Below are positions 48,672-61,100 of a stretch of 64,000 bases of DNA, piece after piece. How positions within the stretch are numbered: the stretch's first letter is position 1; the number at the start of each line of letters is the position of its first letter. Where the stretch lies: positions 6,250,501 through 6,314,500 of the forward strand of contig NW_023503608.1 of the NCBI RefSeq assembly GCF_014529535.1, in the 5' to 3' direction. The notes beneath the pieces were generated by a model. It searched no databases, was not told where the DNA came from, and saw only the letters and a list, made by a program, of their open reading frames with translations. The stretch comes from Bradysia coprophila. Taxonomy: Eukaryota; Arthropoda; Insecta; Diptera; Sciaridae. The position numbers and the translations under genes were made by a program.

Positions 48672-50791
48672 GCATACACATTCTGCGATTAATGTTTTAC
48701 AAATACAATGATGATTGTCTCTATGGTTATCTTGTTCTTGGTTTCGTATTGGCATTTCTATAGAAATGTGAATCACGAAAGGTGCACAGAGCTAACAACG
48801 AAATATCGTATGTTAAATACGACATATGTCTTATCTTATCATGAAATGAAGAAAACCGAAGAAATGGGTTCACCGACCATCGAACGAGGCAATGATAAGA
48901 ACTGAAAGAATAGGTGACTTAGTCTGGTACAAAATTATGGTAATTATGGTAACAATCGTAAGAAGAAACACTGTGGTGTTGCTTATGCGATTTCATCAGA
49001 ATCTTTTATAAGATTCGGAACAAGAAGGAATTGGTTCTATATACTAACGTGTTGTATTGTTTGGTTCTCGACAAACAGTTACGATAATTGGGTCTATGTC
49101 AACGTCGTATGATATTTGCCTTGAACGGAATGTAGTACAGGTAGTACATTATTGTCAGTATTGACACTGACTTTGTTGCTTGTTTTCATTGTTTCGTTAT
49201 AAAGTGCAATTCATGCGGGAATTTGTAAAAAGAAAAACAAACAAACACCCCACTTGCTTTTTATTTCTTTATTTGCATTTTTAGTTATTGTTTACTGCTT
49301 CTTTTCCGTAACATTTCAATATATAAGTTGATTTATATAGTTCAATGTTAATTTTCTATTGAAAGAAAGTAATAAAAATTGGTATAAGTACCACCTCTTA
49401 AAGTCTATCAGTTAAGTAGGTTTTTAAACTTTATATTTTTTTTTAAATTTTATTTTTTGTTCAACCATCGTACATAATAAGTATAGTAAGCCTTAAGCCT
49501 TAAACCTTATTTTATTAATAAAAAACAAATAATCACAACATTGACTACTACAGTCTAGGCATTAATAAAAAGTAGTTGGAGGAATATCATGTAACACTTG
49601 CGAGAATGTATTCAGCCATTTGCATCACAAATATTCACATTTCGTCGACGGGATTGAGATCAACGTTATTTTTTCTCTTTCTCTCGATAAGATAGCATCA
49701 CCGTTTAGTGTAAAGTGCAGAGCACTGGTAATTGAATTTTTAGGAACAATTTTACTGTGACTTACGACTGTAGGATGCAATTCAATTTGTAGACATCTCG
49801 TCCAGAAATTGTCCTTCACAGTTTTCAGATCAATATATAGAAGAGTTTGTGTAACTTGAATGGTACCTTGCTATCTCGAATGTCATTGTAAAAGACCTTG
49901 AACTGTGATAACATTTTACAATTTATTTAGATTTAAGGGCAAGGGAAATAAATAATTTTTCAAGTGTGAGATCTTGAATTGATAAATAAATAACATCACT
50001 TCGTGTGCTCAAAATATAAATAAGCCGTGGAGCTTAATCTTTGGCAAGTAAATTTCATGTAACTTGAAAATCCTAAGACTCACCAGATATTTTCCTAAAA
50101 TTTAAGCATTTTGAGGGAGTGAATTCTTAATCATTATACTTTTTTCGATGTAAAGAAATGTAGTGTTAGTGTTGATGATGCTGGGCCGTAGAAGATTTTG
50201 AATTTGGACAGCGGGAGTAAATCGAATTAAGCGCCAGATTTTGAGAGTTTCTGTCGTAGACATTGATAGTGTCGAAAATAACCGATTACTAACGCGATTT
50301 CTTCAGCATCAAAAAACCGTACGTTATTCACTGGGAAATCACATGAAAAATTGTAACTGGGAAATAACCATTTCAGAAGCGGCAATCAGACAAGACGGTC
50401 TGGGTTTCATGGAAAATCTTTTACTTCGTTTGTTTAACTATTTAGTTTTACTCTAACGGATATGAATGATGAAGTTATTTGGAATTGTAAGTGTTTTGAT
50501 TACAGTGTTGAATGAGACGAAATTTATAAATTAACCGGCCGTCAGACGGCCAAAGTGTTACACAATTTTCCCCTTCACTTGCATTTCTTTCATTAAATTA
50601 TTATCTTTGAAACGTTTCGTTGAAAAAAATATTTTTTTTAAATAACAAAAAATTAAAGCGAATTGTTTTGGCCATTTTCGATCCAGCTAAAATGTCGTTA
50701 GCATTTCATTATAATACCCAGAGATAATTAGTTTTGACTGATTTTTCGTGTTTGATCCCTTCCCTGCTCATTACAAAAGATATGCTTCACT
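48672..50791. other. Spacer without recognisable gene
   Basis: Single-copy AT-rich DNA between the tRNA gene and the 3' end of the geranylgeranyl diphosphate synthase gene. Open frames (48708-48905, 50241-50456 and others) are short and without motif. Nothing repeated was noticed. Confidence 0.45.
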
Positions 50792-53637
50792 TCACAGTTC
50801 ATCGGATCCATCGGAACTTTTCCAACTCAGCAGTTCGTCGAGCAAACCTTCCATAAACGGATTCGGACCGAACAATGCCACTTCTTGACGAGCTTCTTGA
50901 TCCAATTTGTCCAATATGCCACGAGTGTACTTGAAACTTCCCAATTTGTCCAATAAATTGATGCAATACTTTTTTACTTCAATGTCACGAGTTCGTTGAC
51001 GCAGAATATCTGTTTTTTTTATTGCAGTTAAGGAAAGGTAATTTTAATAATGAATAATTCGTCACGACGTAGTAAAAAAAAATGGAATTGAAATTAGTTC
51101 TTCTATTTGTATTGGCGAAATGTAGCCGATTATGATGTCAATAGACTTGCCAAATATTAGTCAAATTTAAATGAAAGTAAAATACAGAGAACAATGACCG
51201 ACGACGGCAGCCAAAATGTGGAAATCAATTAGTCGGCTTAAAACGACTGTTTTAAATACCTATTTCAACGCGTCGAAAAAGATTTTTTTTTGAGCATTAA
51301 ATACCTACAGGGCTTCAATCCTATATAACAACGAAGAGAAGGTAATGCAAACCCTTAGCGGATCACAAGAAATACGGAGGGGTACTTTCCAAAGCATTTA
51401 AACACTGAAGGTGATGTAAATACACGAAGACAAGCGGGACTCTAGTTTGAGGTGAATTTTTGGTATATTGATACACATACGTACAGCGTGTTGTAAATAT
51501 ATATGTATTGGCATCAAAGGAAACTCACCCAAAAGTTGGGTCCCGTTATTTCCATGACCCGCTGAGCATTTGTTTTTCATTATTTCAGTGTTTACATACT
51601 TTGGTACTCTCGGGTGGTACGTTTGTGTATCGATTCACCACAAACTCACGTCAAACTAGGGTTCCACGTATTTTTGTGGATTTGCATTACCTTCTTCAGT
51701 GCTTACATACCTTGGAATTTCGATTGGTAGAATTCAACGATACTTGGTCGCTTTAGGACGTCCACCTTATATTACAGCTACTGACTATACGTCTAAATTT
51801 AGGCAAAAACCTCGGGTTTATCGGAGAATGTTTTTGTAAACTTTTTGATAATGTGTTGCATCATCAAACATTTGAGAAATAGTCCAATCTATAGGTACTT
51901 AGATTAGCAGCGTACAGCGTCAATTATAACCACATCGAAATATTAGATTAGCCAAAAAATCTTGGATATTTTCTAATAATTATTTCCCGTAATTGTTAGT
52001 AAATTGGATTTGATATCATAGAGCTTCCTCATAGGCCAACAGATGGCGCATTATTTATCAATTGACCTAAGTTTATCGACATTTCCGGGATGAATTACAG
52101 TCAACCGGTAAATTCGGTCAGTCGATTGATCAGAATCAAAACAGGGCCCATCTGCGCTGCGATATCTACACAAATCTCTACTCCGTAGCTTTTTCGCTTC
52201 GCTTCGAATTATGAATTCATTTAAAAAGGATACGTAACACCTGTCGATCTTGCTTCTGATAGTTGACGGCGTGAATGATCGGAAAACTAAACTTCCCTTC
52301 GGTCAAGTCTTCACAGAAACTCTTATTTTCGGAGTACTGAAAATATAGAAAAAACAAATTAAATTTCAACCGTTCCACACAGTATCATGATAATCGGCGG
52401 AACAAACCTCTTTACAAATTAAGTTACAATAATCATCGCGAATCTGGAAGTAGAGCCCCAAAATGGCGGTCAATTTAGAGAAATCCCTTTTATTATCGCT
52501 GAACAATTGCATCAATCGAATGGCCAACATGAACAAACCACCGGTTTTACGAATGGTCATTTGCTGGTACTCCGATTCGGTGGGACATGTGAAATTGTCA
52601 CGCCAATAGATTTCCATTCCTTGACCACGATGCAATTCCAACAATTGTTCGGTGTAGACTTGTGTTGCCTGTGAATGAAAAATATCCGTTCAGAGTGATG
52701 TCCGAGTGATTGTGTTTGTCAAAATGCAACTTACAGACTCATGACCTAATTGTTGCACTTTTTCCAATGCCAAAAAGAAGACATAGTTCGCCGCATTTAT
52801 TGTACTAGCCACACCATAGATGGAATGGGCTACCGGTACTCCTCTACGAAGAATCGAATTATCTTCAATATCATCGATTCTGAAAAATGAATGAGAAGAA
52901 ACGAACAACAATGAGCCAACATTCACCAATTGTTACTAAGCAACAAAACATGGAATATAATCTACATAAATCTTTTAGTGATGAGTTATACCAGCTGCTG
53001 TGACTTTGTAAATTAACGAAAAGAAATGTGTGTAGAATAAATTAGCAAACTTACAATAAGCTGGAATTGTGCAACATTTGTACAATTTCTCCAATTTTTT
53101 TCAATTTATCGTCGGGAATATTGAGCCAATAGTTGAAGGCGATCGCTAGTTTAGCTCGAACATTTTTACCAGGAATTTGTTGAATGTAAACAAATGGTTG
53201 TAGCAAAATCTAAAAATAATTATTGATTTTTCATGTTCATGCTACGTTTAAGTGAGGAAAGCGGCTTATTTCGTTGTTTTCATTGGAAACAAATTGTAGA
53301 ATAAGAAAAAAAGTAAACTTAACGTAAACATTCACTCAAAATCATATAAATAATAATAATAACAGTGCAGTGCAGTGAGAATAAGGTCGTTGGCACGGTA
53401 CATCATTTCAGAACGAATACCCCATTTAATGAACAATTAACAGACGACCCAATAGTCAATTAATTCCCCAAAAATTACATGATTTTCGTCCTGACAATAA
53501 TATCGATGACCAACAATAACGAGCTTTCAATTATATCAATTCACGCAAATCATGCAAACAAATAACTTACCCCGTCCTGTTCCTTCTGTTTCGTCCTGTC
53601 GCGACATTGTTCTAAGATCGAATTTAGCTCATCCATT
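50792..53637 (-). CDS. qm: Geranylgeranyl diphosphate synthase
   Basis: Condenses farnesyl and isopentenyl diphosphate to geranylgeranyl diphosphate, used for protein prenylation. Exons on the minus strand: 53637-53571, 53209-53055, 52879-52735, 52668-52408, 52336-52234, 51009-50792, about 315 residues (human GGPS1 300). Family signatures are strong: [37 protein letters not shown] (first aspartate motif, about 76-80), [33 protein letters not shown] (second aspartate motif, about 200) and [19 protein letters not shown]. Exons 2-6 agree in phase. Exon 1 as read has 67 bases and would shift the frame by one; dropping one C from the CCCC run at 53570-53573 restores the expected junction before ILLQPF. 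I infer a one-base error there or an unmodelled start. Confidence 0.92.
51010..52233. other. Long last intron of the geranylgeranyl diphosphate synthase gene
   Basis: 1.2 kb, donor GTATCC, acceptor AACAG. It holds a loose duplication: TTTCAGTGTTTACATACTTT near 51583 and CTTCAGTGCTTACATACCTT near 51694, with a reverse-oriented relative (TTTAAACACTGAAGG) near 51398. Confidence 0.5.
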
Positions 53638-53955
53638 TTAGGATTCAGATTTTATTGTTCAACGTTTCTTTCGTTTAACTAATGTTGTCCGCAAACTATG
53701 GATTTCAGTAAACCGCAATGCAGTAAAAAAAAAACCTCCTAACTGCTGTCTGGTCGATAATCAACTGATGACAAATGACAATTCAATTGAACGAAATGTA
53801 GCAGATTTTGTTTGCGTATTAATTTATACAGACCAGATGAAAATGATCGCGGAGGTCGATTCTCAGGTTTGCGCGATGTTTTGATGGAATGTTCAATTTT
53901 CAAAATTTTGGTACAATATTTTTTGTGAAAATTATTCTCAACCATTTTTGTGAAT

Positions 53956-54117
53956 AAAATAGTATGTTACATACCAAGGATCGAAAAGGTGTGTTTTAGA
54001 CCCAGGTGGTGAAAACGTCCAGGGATGGAGCGACGCGAAGCGGAGCGGAGACCAAGGACGTTTTCACCACCGTGGTCTAAAACACACCTTTTCGATCCGT
54101 GGTATGTATACTATTTT
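53956..54117. repeat. Strong hairpin element in the GGPPS-SRP19 spacer
   Basis: The left arm runs from AAAATAGTATGTTACATACC through GGATCGAAAAGGTGTGTTTT to GGTGGTGAAAACGTCC. The right arm is its near-perfect reverse complement, ending GGTATGTATACTATTTT. The loop contains GGAGCGACGCGAAGCGGAGC, far richer in GC than the surroundings. This is the GC-richest short stretch I noticed in the spacer. Confidence 0.75.
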
Positions 54118-54182
54118 TCTTCCTGGAGTACCAAAGTCACATTCCGAACAAAACATAACAACAGATTTGCACGCCATATTCA

Positions 54183-54345
54183 GCTGCGATCTCTATACCA
54201 CATGCGAGATCGTATGCGATATCACAAAATCTCATGCGATATCACAATATCACATGCGAGATGGCATTCGATATAACAAAATATAATGCGAGATCGCATG
54301 CGATATCACAAAATCTGATGCGAGATCGCATTTAATATCACATGT
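54183..54345. repeat. Minisatellite of ATGCGAGATCGC / ATGCGATATCAC units
   Basis: Five or six diverged units of about 30 bp combine ATGCGAGATCGCATGCGATA with TCACAAAATCT. Each unit contains GCGATATC- and GCGAGATCGC-type palindromes. It lies just beyond the hairpin at 53956-54117. Confidence 0.65.
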
Positions 54346-55096
54346 GTAGCATTTTCATTTGTTATAGTACATGACACATCTGGGAAAGAATAAAGATAGG
54401 ATCGAAAATGACATAAGCGGGAATGAAAATTGAGAGAAAAAAGTGTCGGAGAATGTTGCTCTTTCGGTACTAAATTTGGTGAGTGAATGTGACGGTTTTG
54501 GTACTTCAGGAAGAAAACACATTTGAAAGCACGTTGTTTACGTGTCAACGTGAATGTTATTGGCGCTTCGCTCATATGAAATTTGCATTTACATTACCTA
54601 ATCAAGTAAAGCTTAGTACTTATGCGGTTCTTATTTGGTTCCAAACTTTTATTTTTCGAGTGGAAATATCGGTGTTCACTTCGGGTCAAACTACAACTCG
54701 TCAACACATTTTTTTTTGAATCATGGACGTAATGAACTATTACGCAATCAAATGGTAATTGAATACTTTTTAGAAACTAGTAGTTGTCATAAGAGGCTGT
54801 CGGCTCTTCATGATATTAGCTGTAAAGGAACACAACAGATTCATTGTGATCGAATAAACGATGATTTCACTACAAAGCACACGGCTAACAAGCATAATTT
54901 ATTGTGGAAACATTTTCTAAAGTTCGCGCCAAATGGGTGAACGCAGTACTGTAGTGAGTGTCAAATCTGTCAAACCGAGACTTTCGAAAATTCTGTGACA
55001 TATTGTGCTTACACGTCTCTTCATCGTGAAGTAGAATAAATTCGTGTCCAACATAAATAAACTAAAACTAAAAACGAATTTAAATTTAATAAAATT

Positions 55097-55686
55097 ATGG
55101 CTGCAGCAACGGCACCGATAACTCAGTGGAGTCCGAATAAAAAACACAGCGAGGCAGAAAGGTTTATCCAGTTCATTAACTGTGCAAATGGGGAGATGTT
55201 TAATTGATCAAATTTTCGCAGATGGATTTGTATATATCCAGCTTACATCAACAGCAAAAAGTCTCGGCAAGAAGGCCGTCGTTTACCAAAAGACAATTGT
55301 GTTGAAAATCCAACGTTCCAAGAGATAAAAGACGTTCTTTCCGTGTGCAATGTACGGTTCGGTGTAGAGAATAAATTGTATCCCCGGGAACGAAGCAAGG
55401 TAATATCTAGTCGACACATAACATTTTCTGCTTCTGTTTTAACTCAAAAACATAAAACTTGAAGGAACTTCAATTTCGTGGCCGAATCCGAATTCAACTC
55501 CGAAACGATGACGGAACTCCATTCAATCCACAATTTCCGACACGAGATAGTCTTATGCTACACCTTGGTTCTATGATTCCACAGTTGAAGTCACGACAAG
55601 GGGGTGCAAGAGCTGCCGAGGTACAACCACAACAGAGTTCTGCCGGCGGAGGATCGAAAAAGGGTAAAGGTGGAAAGCGTCGTTAA
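55097..55686 (+). CDS. Srp19: Signal recognition particle 19-kDa subunit (SRP19)
   Basis: Binds the tips of SRP RNA helices 6 and 8 and primes SRP54 assembly in the nucleolus and cytosol. Exons: 55097-55161, 55222-55399, 55465-55686, all GT-AG with phases 2 and 0, giving 154 residues (human 144). The conserved core reads RWICIYPAYINSKKSRQEGR, then VENPTFQEIKDVL, then the ELQFRGRIRIQL strand and FPTRDSLMLHLGSMIP. The tail ends in a basic KKGKGGKRR, as in other SRP19 proteins. The start context is AATTATGG. AATAAA follows 45 bp after the stop. Upstream 1.4 kb separates it from the divergent GGPPS gene. Confidence 0.95.
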
Positions 55687-55730
55687 CGCATTTGCAGCAC
55701 TTTTTTTTATTGATAATCTTCTAAATTGGA

Positions 55731-55736
55731 AATAAA
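55731..55736 (+). promoter_or_regulatory. SRP19 polyadenylation signal
   Basis: AATAAA 45 bp after the stop codon. It is embedded in TGGAAATAAAAGAATTTTAT. Confidence 0.65.
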
Positions 55737-55865
55737 AGAATTTTATTTAATGAAGTAAATGTCTGTATAGTGAATAATCGACCGTATAGAGCTCTTAAAG
55801 CATTTGAATCATTACACCGAACGAAGGTGGTATAGACTTGCCCTTAGGTTCATATGAGGAAGCTG

Positions 55866-56036
55866 TTTCATCTGTTATTGATAACGACTGAAGGATTAAA
55901 CGACAAGCGTTGACTAATAAGAACGTGTTCAAAAAAATGAAGAAGAGGATCCGAAATCAATCTCTTGCAAATACTTCGATCAAATGAAGTAGTAGATTCT
56001 AAAGTAAAACTGATGATATGATTGCCGTCTATGAAA
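55866..56036 (+). repeat. Dispersed repeat family 1, copy G (diverged)
   Basis: Starts CATCTGTTATTGATAACGAC and ends ATGATTGCCGTCTATGAAAG. Inner blocks CGACAAGCGTTGACTAATAA and ATGAAGTAGTAGATTC are recognisable but diverged. Confidence 0.6.
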
Positions 56037-56191
56037 GGCTAAATAAATTTTACTTTGTTAATAGAAACTCTTGTAGCTCCATCTGTATGCTTAGCTATAT
56101 TTTTGCCGTTGTTATCGCTCACGGATGGCGTAGTCGTTTCTTTTGTCTCATCATCCACATTACAAGATTTACCCATAAGATGAGCGCAGAT

Positions 56192-56234
56192 CACGGCAGA
56201 GTAAATTTAACATAGTTTATTTTACTCTACCGTG
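56192..56234. mobile_element. 43-bp minimal MITE with perfect 8-bp target duplication
   Basis: CACGGCAGAGTAAATTTAAC faces its inverse, ending TTTACTCTACCGTG, with almost nothing between. GCGCAGAT flanks both sides (56184-56191 and 56235-56242). The ends equal those of the 202-bp element at 10241-10442. It is either an internally deleted copy that still moved, or two ends joined. Confidence 0.8.
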
Positions 56235-56242
56235 GCGCAGAT

Positions 56243-57240
56243 AAAATACTAGATTTACATGACACTTGTCTTGTTCATAAAGTAATCAATAACATCAATT
56301 TGTTTGACGATGCGTGATGCACAGTACACATTACGAACCTCTTCAATAAATTGTTTACTATACTTCAATAACCGCTTGCATACAGCTTTCACAATCAAAC
56401 GGTGACACAGCTGTTTTCATTCATAGTTTTCCTTTTATTGTCCTCCAGCTTACCACTATACTTATTTCAATTTACATTCGTACCGTGCGCCGCATGCGCC
56501 AATCATCTTGTAAATCTATGCATTTCTCTCTGCTTTCCTTTATTCTTTTTGTTTCTGTTCGTTTTTTCAATAAAAATTGCAGCAGACAGAAAACAAAAAC
56601 TACACGGTGAGAGAGGTCAATGAAACGTCTACACTACATGGTTCGTAGTAAGCGTAAAACAATACAATCCTTTGTGTCAATTGTTTTAGCGCAACTATAT
56701 TCTCTCCGTACTCTATTGTAATTTGTAGTATACGTTGCGTTTCCGTACGACGGGATTTTTTCCGAACTGTGTGATGGAAAAGTGCATTGGTTAGGGTTCG
56801 TCAAGGTTACATAGGTTGCAAACACACAATAATTTAGACGTGAACGGGAACGAAGTAAAATTTTGTGAAAATATTCAGTTTCTTGTTTATTGTTTTGAAT
56901 TGTAGTACGAGGAATTTCATTTCGATTCCGAGGTGAGATGTAAAAAAACAAAATCAGCTTTATTGGATGTGGTGAGTACATTGTAATTATATAACAACAT
57001 TTCCATCCACCGGTTTGTCTCTTTTATTAAATAAACAATTCCTTGTGATCAGTATGCCGCTGCGTTCTTATAATTATGAATCAAAGTATTTAATTACTGC
57101 TAATATGCTAGAATAATGTGGTTACAGTCCATCCGGGATTTTCCGTTAAATTTTCATCAAAAGAGATAAAATTTCATTCAATATTTACCGCGATGAAATG
57201 GATGGGTAAAGCAAAGGAAACTAGGAACAATAAATGTGTA
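56243..57240. other. Spacer without recognisable gene
   Basis: About 1 kb. Open frames at 56402-56623 and 56634-56981 (minus) have no motif or splice context. Nothing else is seen. Confidence 0.45.
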
Positions 57241-57935
57241 GTTATTTTCCTATAACGCATGCTAAAAGAGTTCCTTTTGCGAATGAGAGGTTTCCAAGGA
57301 AAAACGTTGTTCCTAACTTATGCCACGGTGCGGTTGAATGAATTTTAACTGAGCATTTCGATGCACTTTTGATATTTTTGGATATTATTAGTCAGCTCGG
57401 AGCCCTGAACAAGGTTCCACAAACATTTTTGATTTTCATCCGTACCGTTGGTGACATTGGTGCGTAGCCCATCTTGCCTACAGAGAGAGTGGTGGAAAAC
57501 TGGTTGTGGTTTCAAACGATAGTGGATGAAATTCTAAAAACAATTGTAAAAAAATTTGGTACCCTAAATGCAAGTGAATCAGGCACGCTAAAGTTGAGAA
57601 AACGTGAACAGTCATAGAGGCGTGGATACTTAAGAGGTGAAGCTAACAAATAGTTCTAGCAGGATTATGTTTAAAGACCAACTACGTAGAGGCCGACAGT
57701 AGCTCAAAGTTTTTCATAAACTTAAGTGAGAGAAATTTTGTGCATGATTTGAAAAATCTTTGAAAACACCGCTGGGATGATTTGTTCAGCTCGGAGCCGA
57801 CTAATAATATCCAAAAATTTCAAAAGTACATCGAAATGCTCAGTTAAAATTCATTCAACCGTACCGTGATGCTAAAAGGCTTTTTTTTAGCGAATTCGAA
57901 CCTCTCATTCGCTGCATTTTAACATGCGTTAGGAA
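57241..57935. repeat. ~700-bp inverted-repeat element
   Basis: Arms of about 150 bp. The left begins GTTATTTTCCTATAACGCAT and runs to TATTATTAGTCAGCTCGGAG. The right begins CTCGGAGCCGACTAATAATA and ends AACATGCGTTAGGAAAATGA. The shared core is GGTTGAATGAATTTTAACTG. The ~390-bp centre shows no long open frame. No clear target duplication. Confidence 0.7.
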
Positions 57936-58099
57936 AATGACTTATTACGTATCACTTCGTTCGGGCTGCAACTCGCCAAATTTCCTAAAATCATCTGTCC
58001 AGGACATATTCGTATACAACCTTCCATGGCTTGGGCATAAATTTCCAAATTTTCCAGTAATTTAGGCCCTAGGCATGAAAAGTTCTATACATATATGTT

Positions 58100-58187
58100 G
58101 TGGACGGTAGATCTTAGGCACTTTCGCTTGTCGTCCTACCTTCGTTCGGATAACAACTCGCGAAATTGCCTAAAATCTACCGTCCAC
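58100..58187. repeat. 88-bp palindromic element
   Basis: GTGGACGGTAGATCTTAGGC faces its inverse, GCCTAAAATCTACCGTCCAC, with a TCGTTCGG-containing loop. A diverged copy of the right half (TTCGTTCGGGCTGCAACTCG, then CCTAAAATCATCTGTCCAG) lies at about 57956-58005. Confidence 0.7.
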
Positions 58188-61100
58188 CTCAGATATACAA
58201 GTAATGTACTAATATTGAACGTTAATTCTTCGTAACTTCGTAAATCTATTTAGTAATTTTGGTAAATAGTAATTCCTATCGGATATACAAACGTACAGCG
58301 ACGGACAACTCCACTGTTTCTATAAAACATTGTAATGGTAAAGGAACTATAAAGTCCCTAAAATTCATAGTATCTGCAGTCTTTTCTCTGTGACCAGCAA
58401 GGATTTAAAACTTCACAGAAGTTTCAACTCTCTAGCTCGCGATGAATCATCGTAACTATAAGGGACTACGACACACTACGACATAGATGTACTCTGATTA
58501 ATTGTGTCTAAAGTATTAATTTTTTTGTATGAAACCCTATGCGATACTTTAAACAAAAGAAGATAAATATCGGATACAGGATTGATGAGCACTCAAATTT
58601 ACATAAAATAGATAAAATATCAACATGTACATGTGCATGCACTCTTTTTGCATCTATTATGAATGTCATGTAGCGTATAGGTACTTCCAAACAATAGTTG
58701 CATAATCAAATCAGACTATTTTATTCGGTTCATCGGTTCTCTTATGGCAGCAATGACCTTGAATATTTTTGTTTTTGTTCCAAAACGTAAATCATAAATA
58801 CATCTCGTTTTGTAGTGTTATTACTTTGCCACAATCTTCATAAAGGCACCGACCGACAATATATTTCATTTGATTGAAATTTATTTTTAAATGAAAACCA
58901 AGCTCATTAAAATCGGCATTACGTGTATAGAAACAAAGATTATAAGTGTGCATGGTCCAACCGACAGTGAATGTTATTCATGAATTTTCAACTATAGAGA
59001 TGAAATAGAGAGAAACGACGGTGCTTAAAACATTGCAATAAATAAACTTGTTTAAAGAAACTTTCAGTTTGTTTCGGTATTTAGTTGTGACTACACCGCA
59101 ACACTATTGTGTGTGTACTGTGTACACAAGTGGCAAAACATAAATAAAATTTAAGTATCGATGATTCACTTTTCCCGGTTCGAAATCAAAACAAAAATAA
59201 ATCAAATATTTAGCCTCCAAGTAATTGATAGTAAACCAATTGGTTATGAATGTGGATTATAACAATTAATTGAGAACAGAAGGGAATTTTATAAACAAAA
59301 TCGAATTTGAATAGTATGCTTGTGTGAATCGTGAAGCAAAGTAAATTCACAATATAATCGGAAACTTTTTGTAGTTGTAGTGGATTTTCATTTATTTAGA
59401 GTTGTTCGATAAAAACGTAGAGTGAAACTGTGACAACTAAACTAAACGATACGTGAAGTGAATTTTCATTGAAAAATGATACAAATCACAAGTTAATAAA
59501 ATTGGAATTACCGACAGAATAATAAACAGTATACAACGTATGTATAAATGAAAATGTTTATGCTTTATGCTCCAATAAAAAATCAAATTCTCTTGTAACA
59601 AAATACGATGAATTATGAAAGTAAATCTGCTTTCAATATAGTTGTATTATCATTGTAGATACTTTATGTTGAACTTGAAAGTATGTACAAAAAAAACAAG
59701 TAAAGAACTTGAATTCACGCACGCACACGCAATGATATATTAAATTATGAATTTTTTACTAGGATACTAATGTATTTTGTCTGTTTTGTTTATTAATTTT
59801 GGTAATTTTTTTTGCTGTCTCTTGGGAAATATGAACATACACATTTTTAGCATTCATTAATACGATTCTTTTTGTATCAACTTACTAGTGCCAGCGAAGT
59901 AATTTTTCATTTAAAACGATGATGTAACAGCTTAAAGAATAGAAACAAACCGGATATTATGAGATATAAACTTAGGAATGATGTTACCGAAATGAAACAT
60001 ATTTTGAGTGGTTGAAATGATGGAGTGGTTCGAATTGTTATCAATCAACTCGAAAGACAAGCGATTGATGTGCTAAAATCTTACGATTTCTATCTGCTCC
60101 CACGTTTGTTGTTAGCTCTTAGTTGCTAAGTTAGTAAATAGTGGACCAATAGTGGTATGGTTCAGACCGAAAGCTTTGATCGCCCATGTCGAAACAAGAT
60201 GTGGAAGCAGTTACGTAATGAAGTATTAAGTGCTGAAGCAACTTTAGCCCTGAAGAGTTATTGGAGCATTTTATTTTGATTCTTCATTTTCATTTGTTGC
60301 ATCGACATCATATCTTTAATTAATTGCAAATTGCAATGAATAAATTTAGCTGATTTCGAAAAATAATACTGGTATACTGGCACCACCATAGCCTTTGATT
60401 CAGTTTTTTTTAGTTTCCTGATGCATATAATTCAAATGAAATAGGGAATCCCGAATATGCGTCTCTGTGTTCAGTTCAAATCAACGCAAAATAAAAGAGC
60501 TGGAATGTACTTGTTACACCGGAAGGCTACAGTACCGGTTACCTTAACTACCTAGGTTATTAGGTCTGAATGTTTAAAACTGGTTAGCTCAGATGAATCT
60601 GAAGCAGAAATTATACTTGACCTGTACTGACCTGAATTTTCAGGTCATAGTTCAGATTGACCGTGGACCTGAAACCACCTGTTTATTTTCAATGTTGACC
60701 TGATTTTTTCAAGTTGACATGAGCGTTAAGGTTCTGCTTCATATAACGTAGTGTAAGAAAGATGTTCACAAAAGTTTCAGGACACAGATTCAGGACAAAT
60801 TAAGATTTCAGGTAAATCAGGTTACAAACTGTCCTGATTGGGAATACAGGTTGACCTAACCCGATAGTAAGCATATTTCACTTCGATCTGACCTTATCTT
60901 TGGTAAGCCTTAAATGTAATATATAAATTAATGTTGTCCAAAGCTGAATGTAATATATAAACTTTGGTACGTCAAGCGCATCTTGACATAATTATCGAAT
61001 CTGTTATTTCTTTCGTTAAAAATAATGCGTAGGTTTTATCACCTTTTGGTCCATTCGAATTGATAACATACATTTTACAGTCTTCAACATTTTGAATGTC

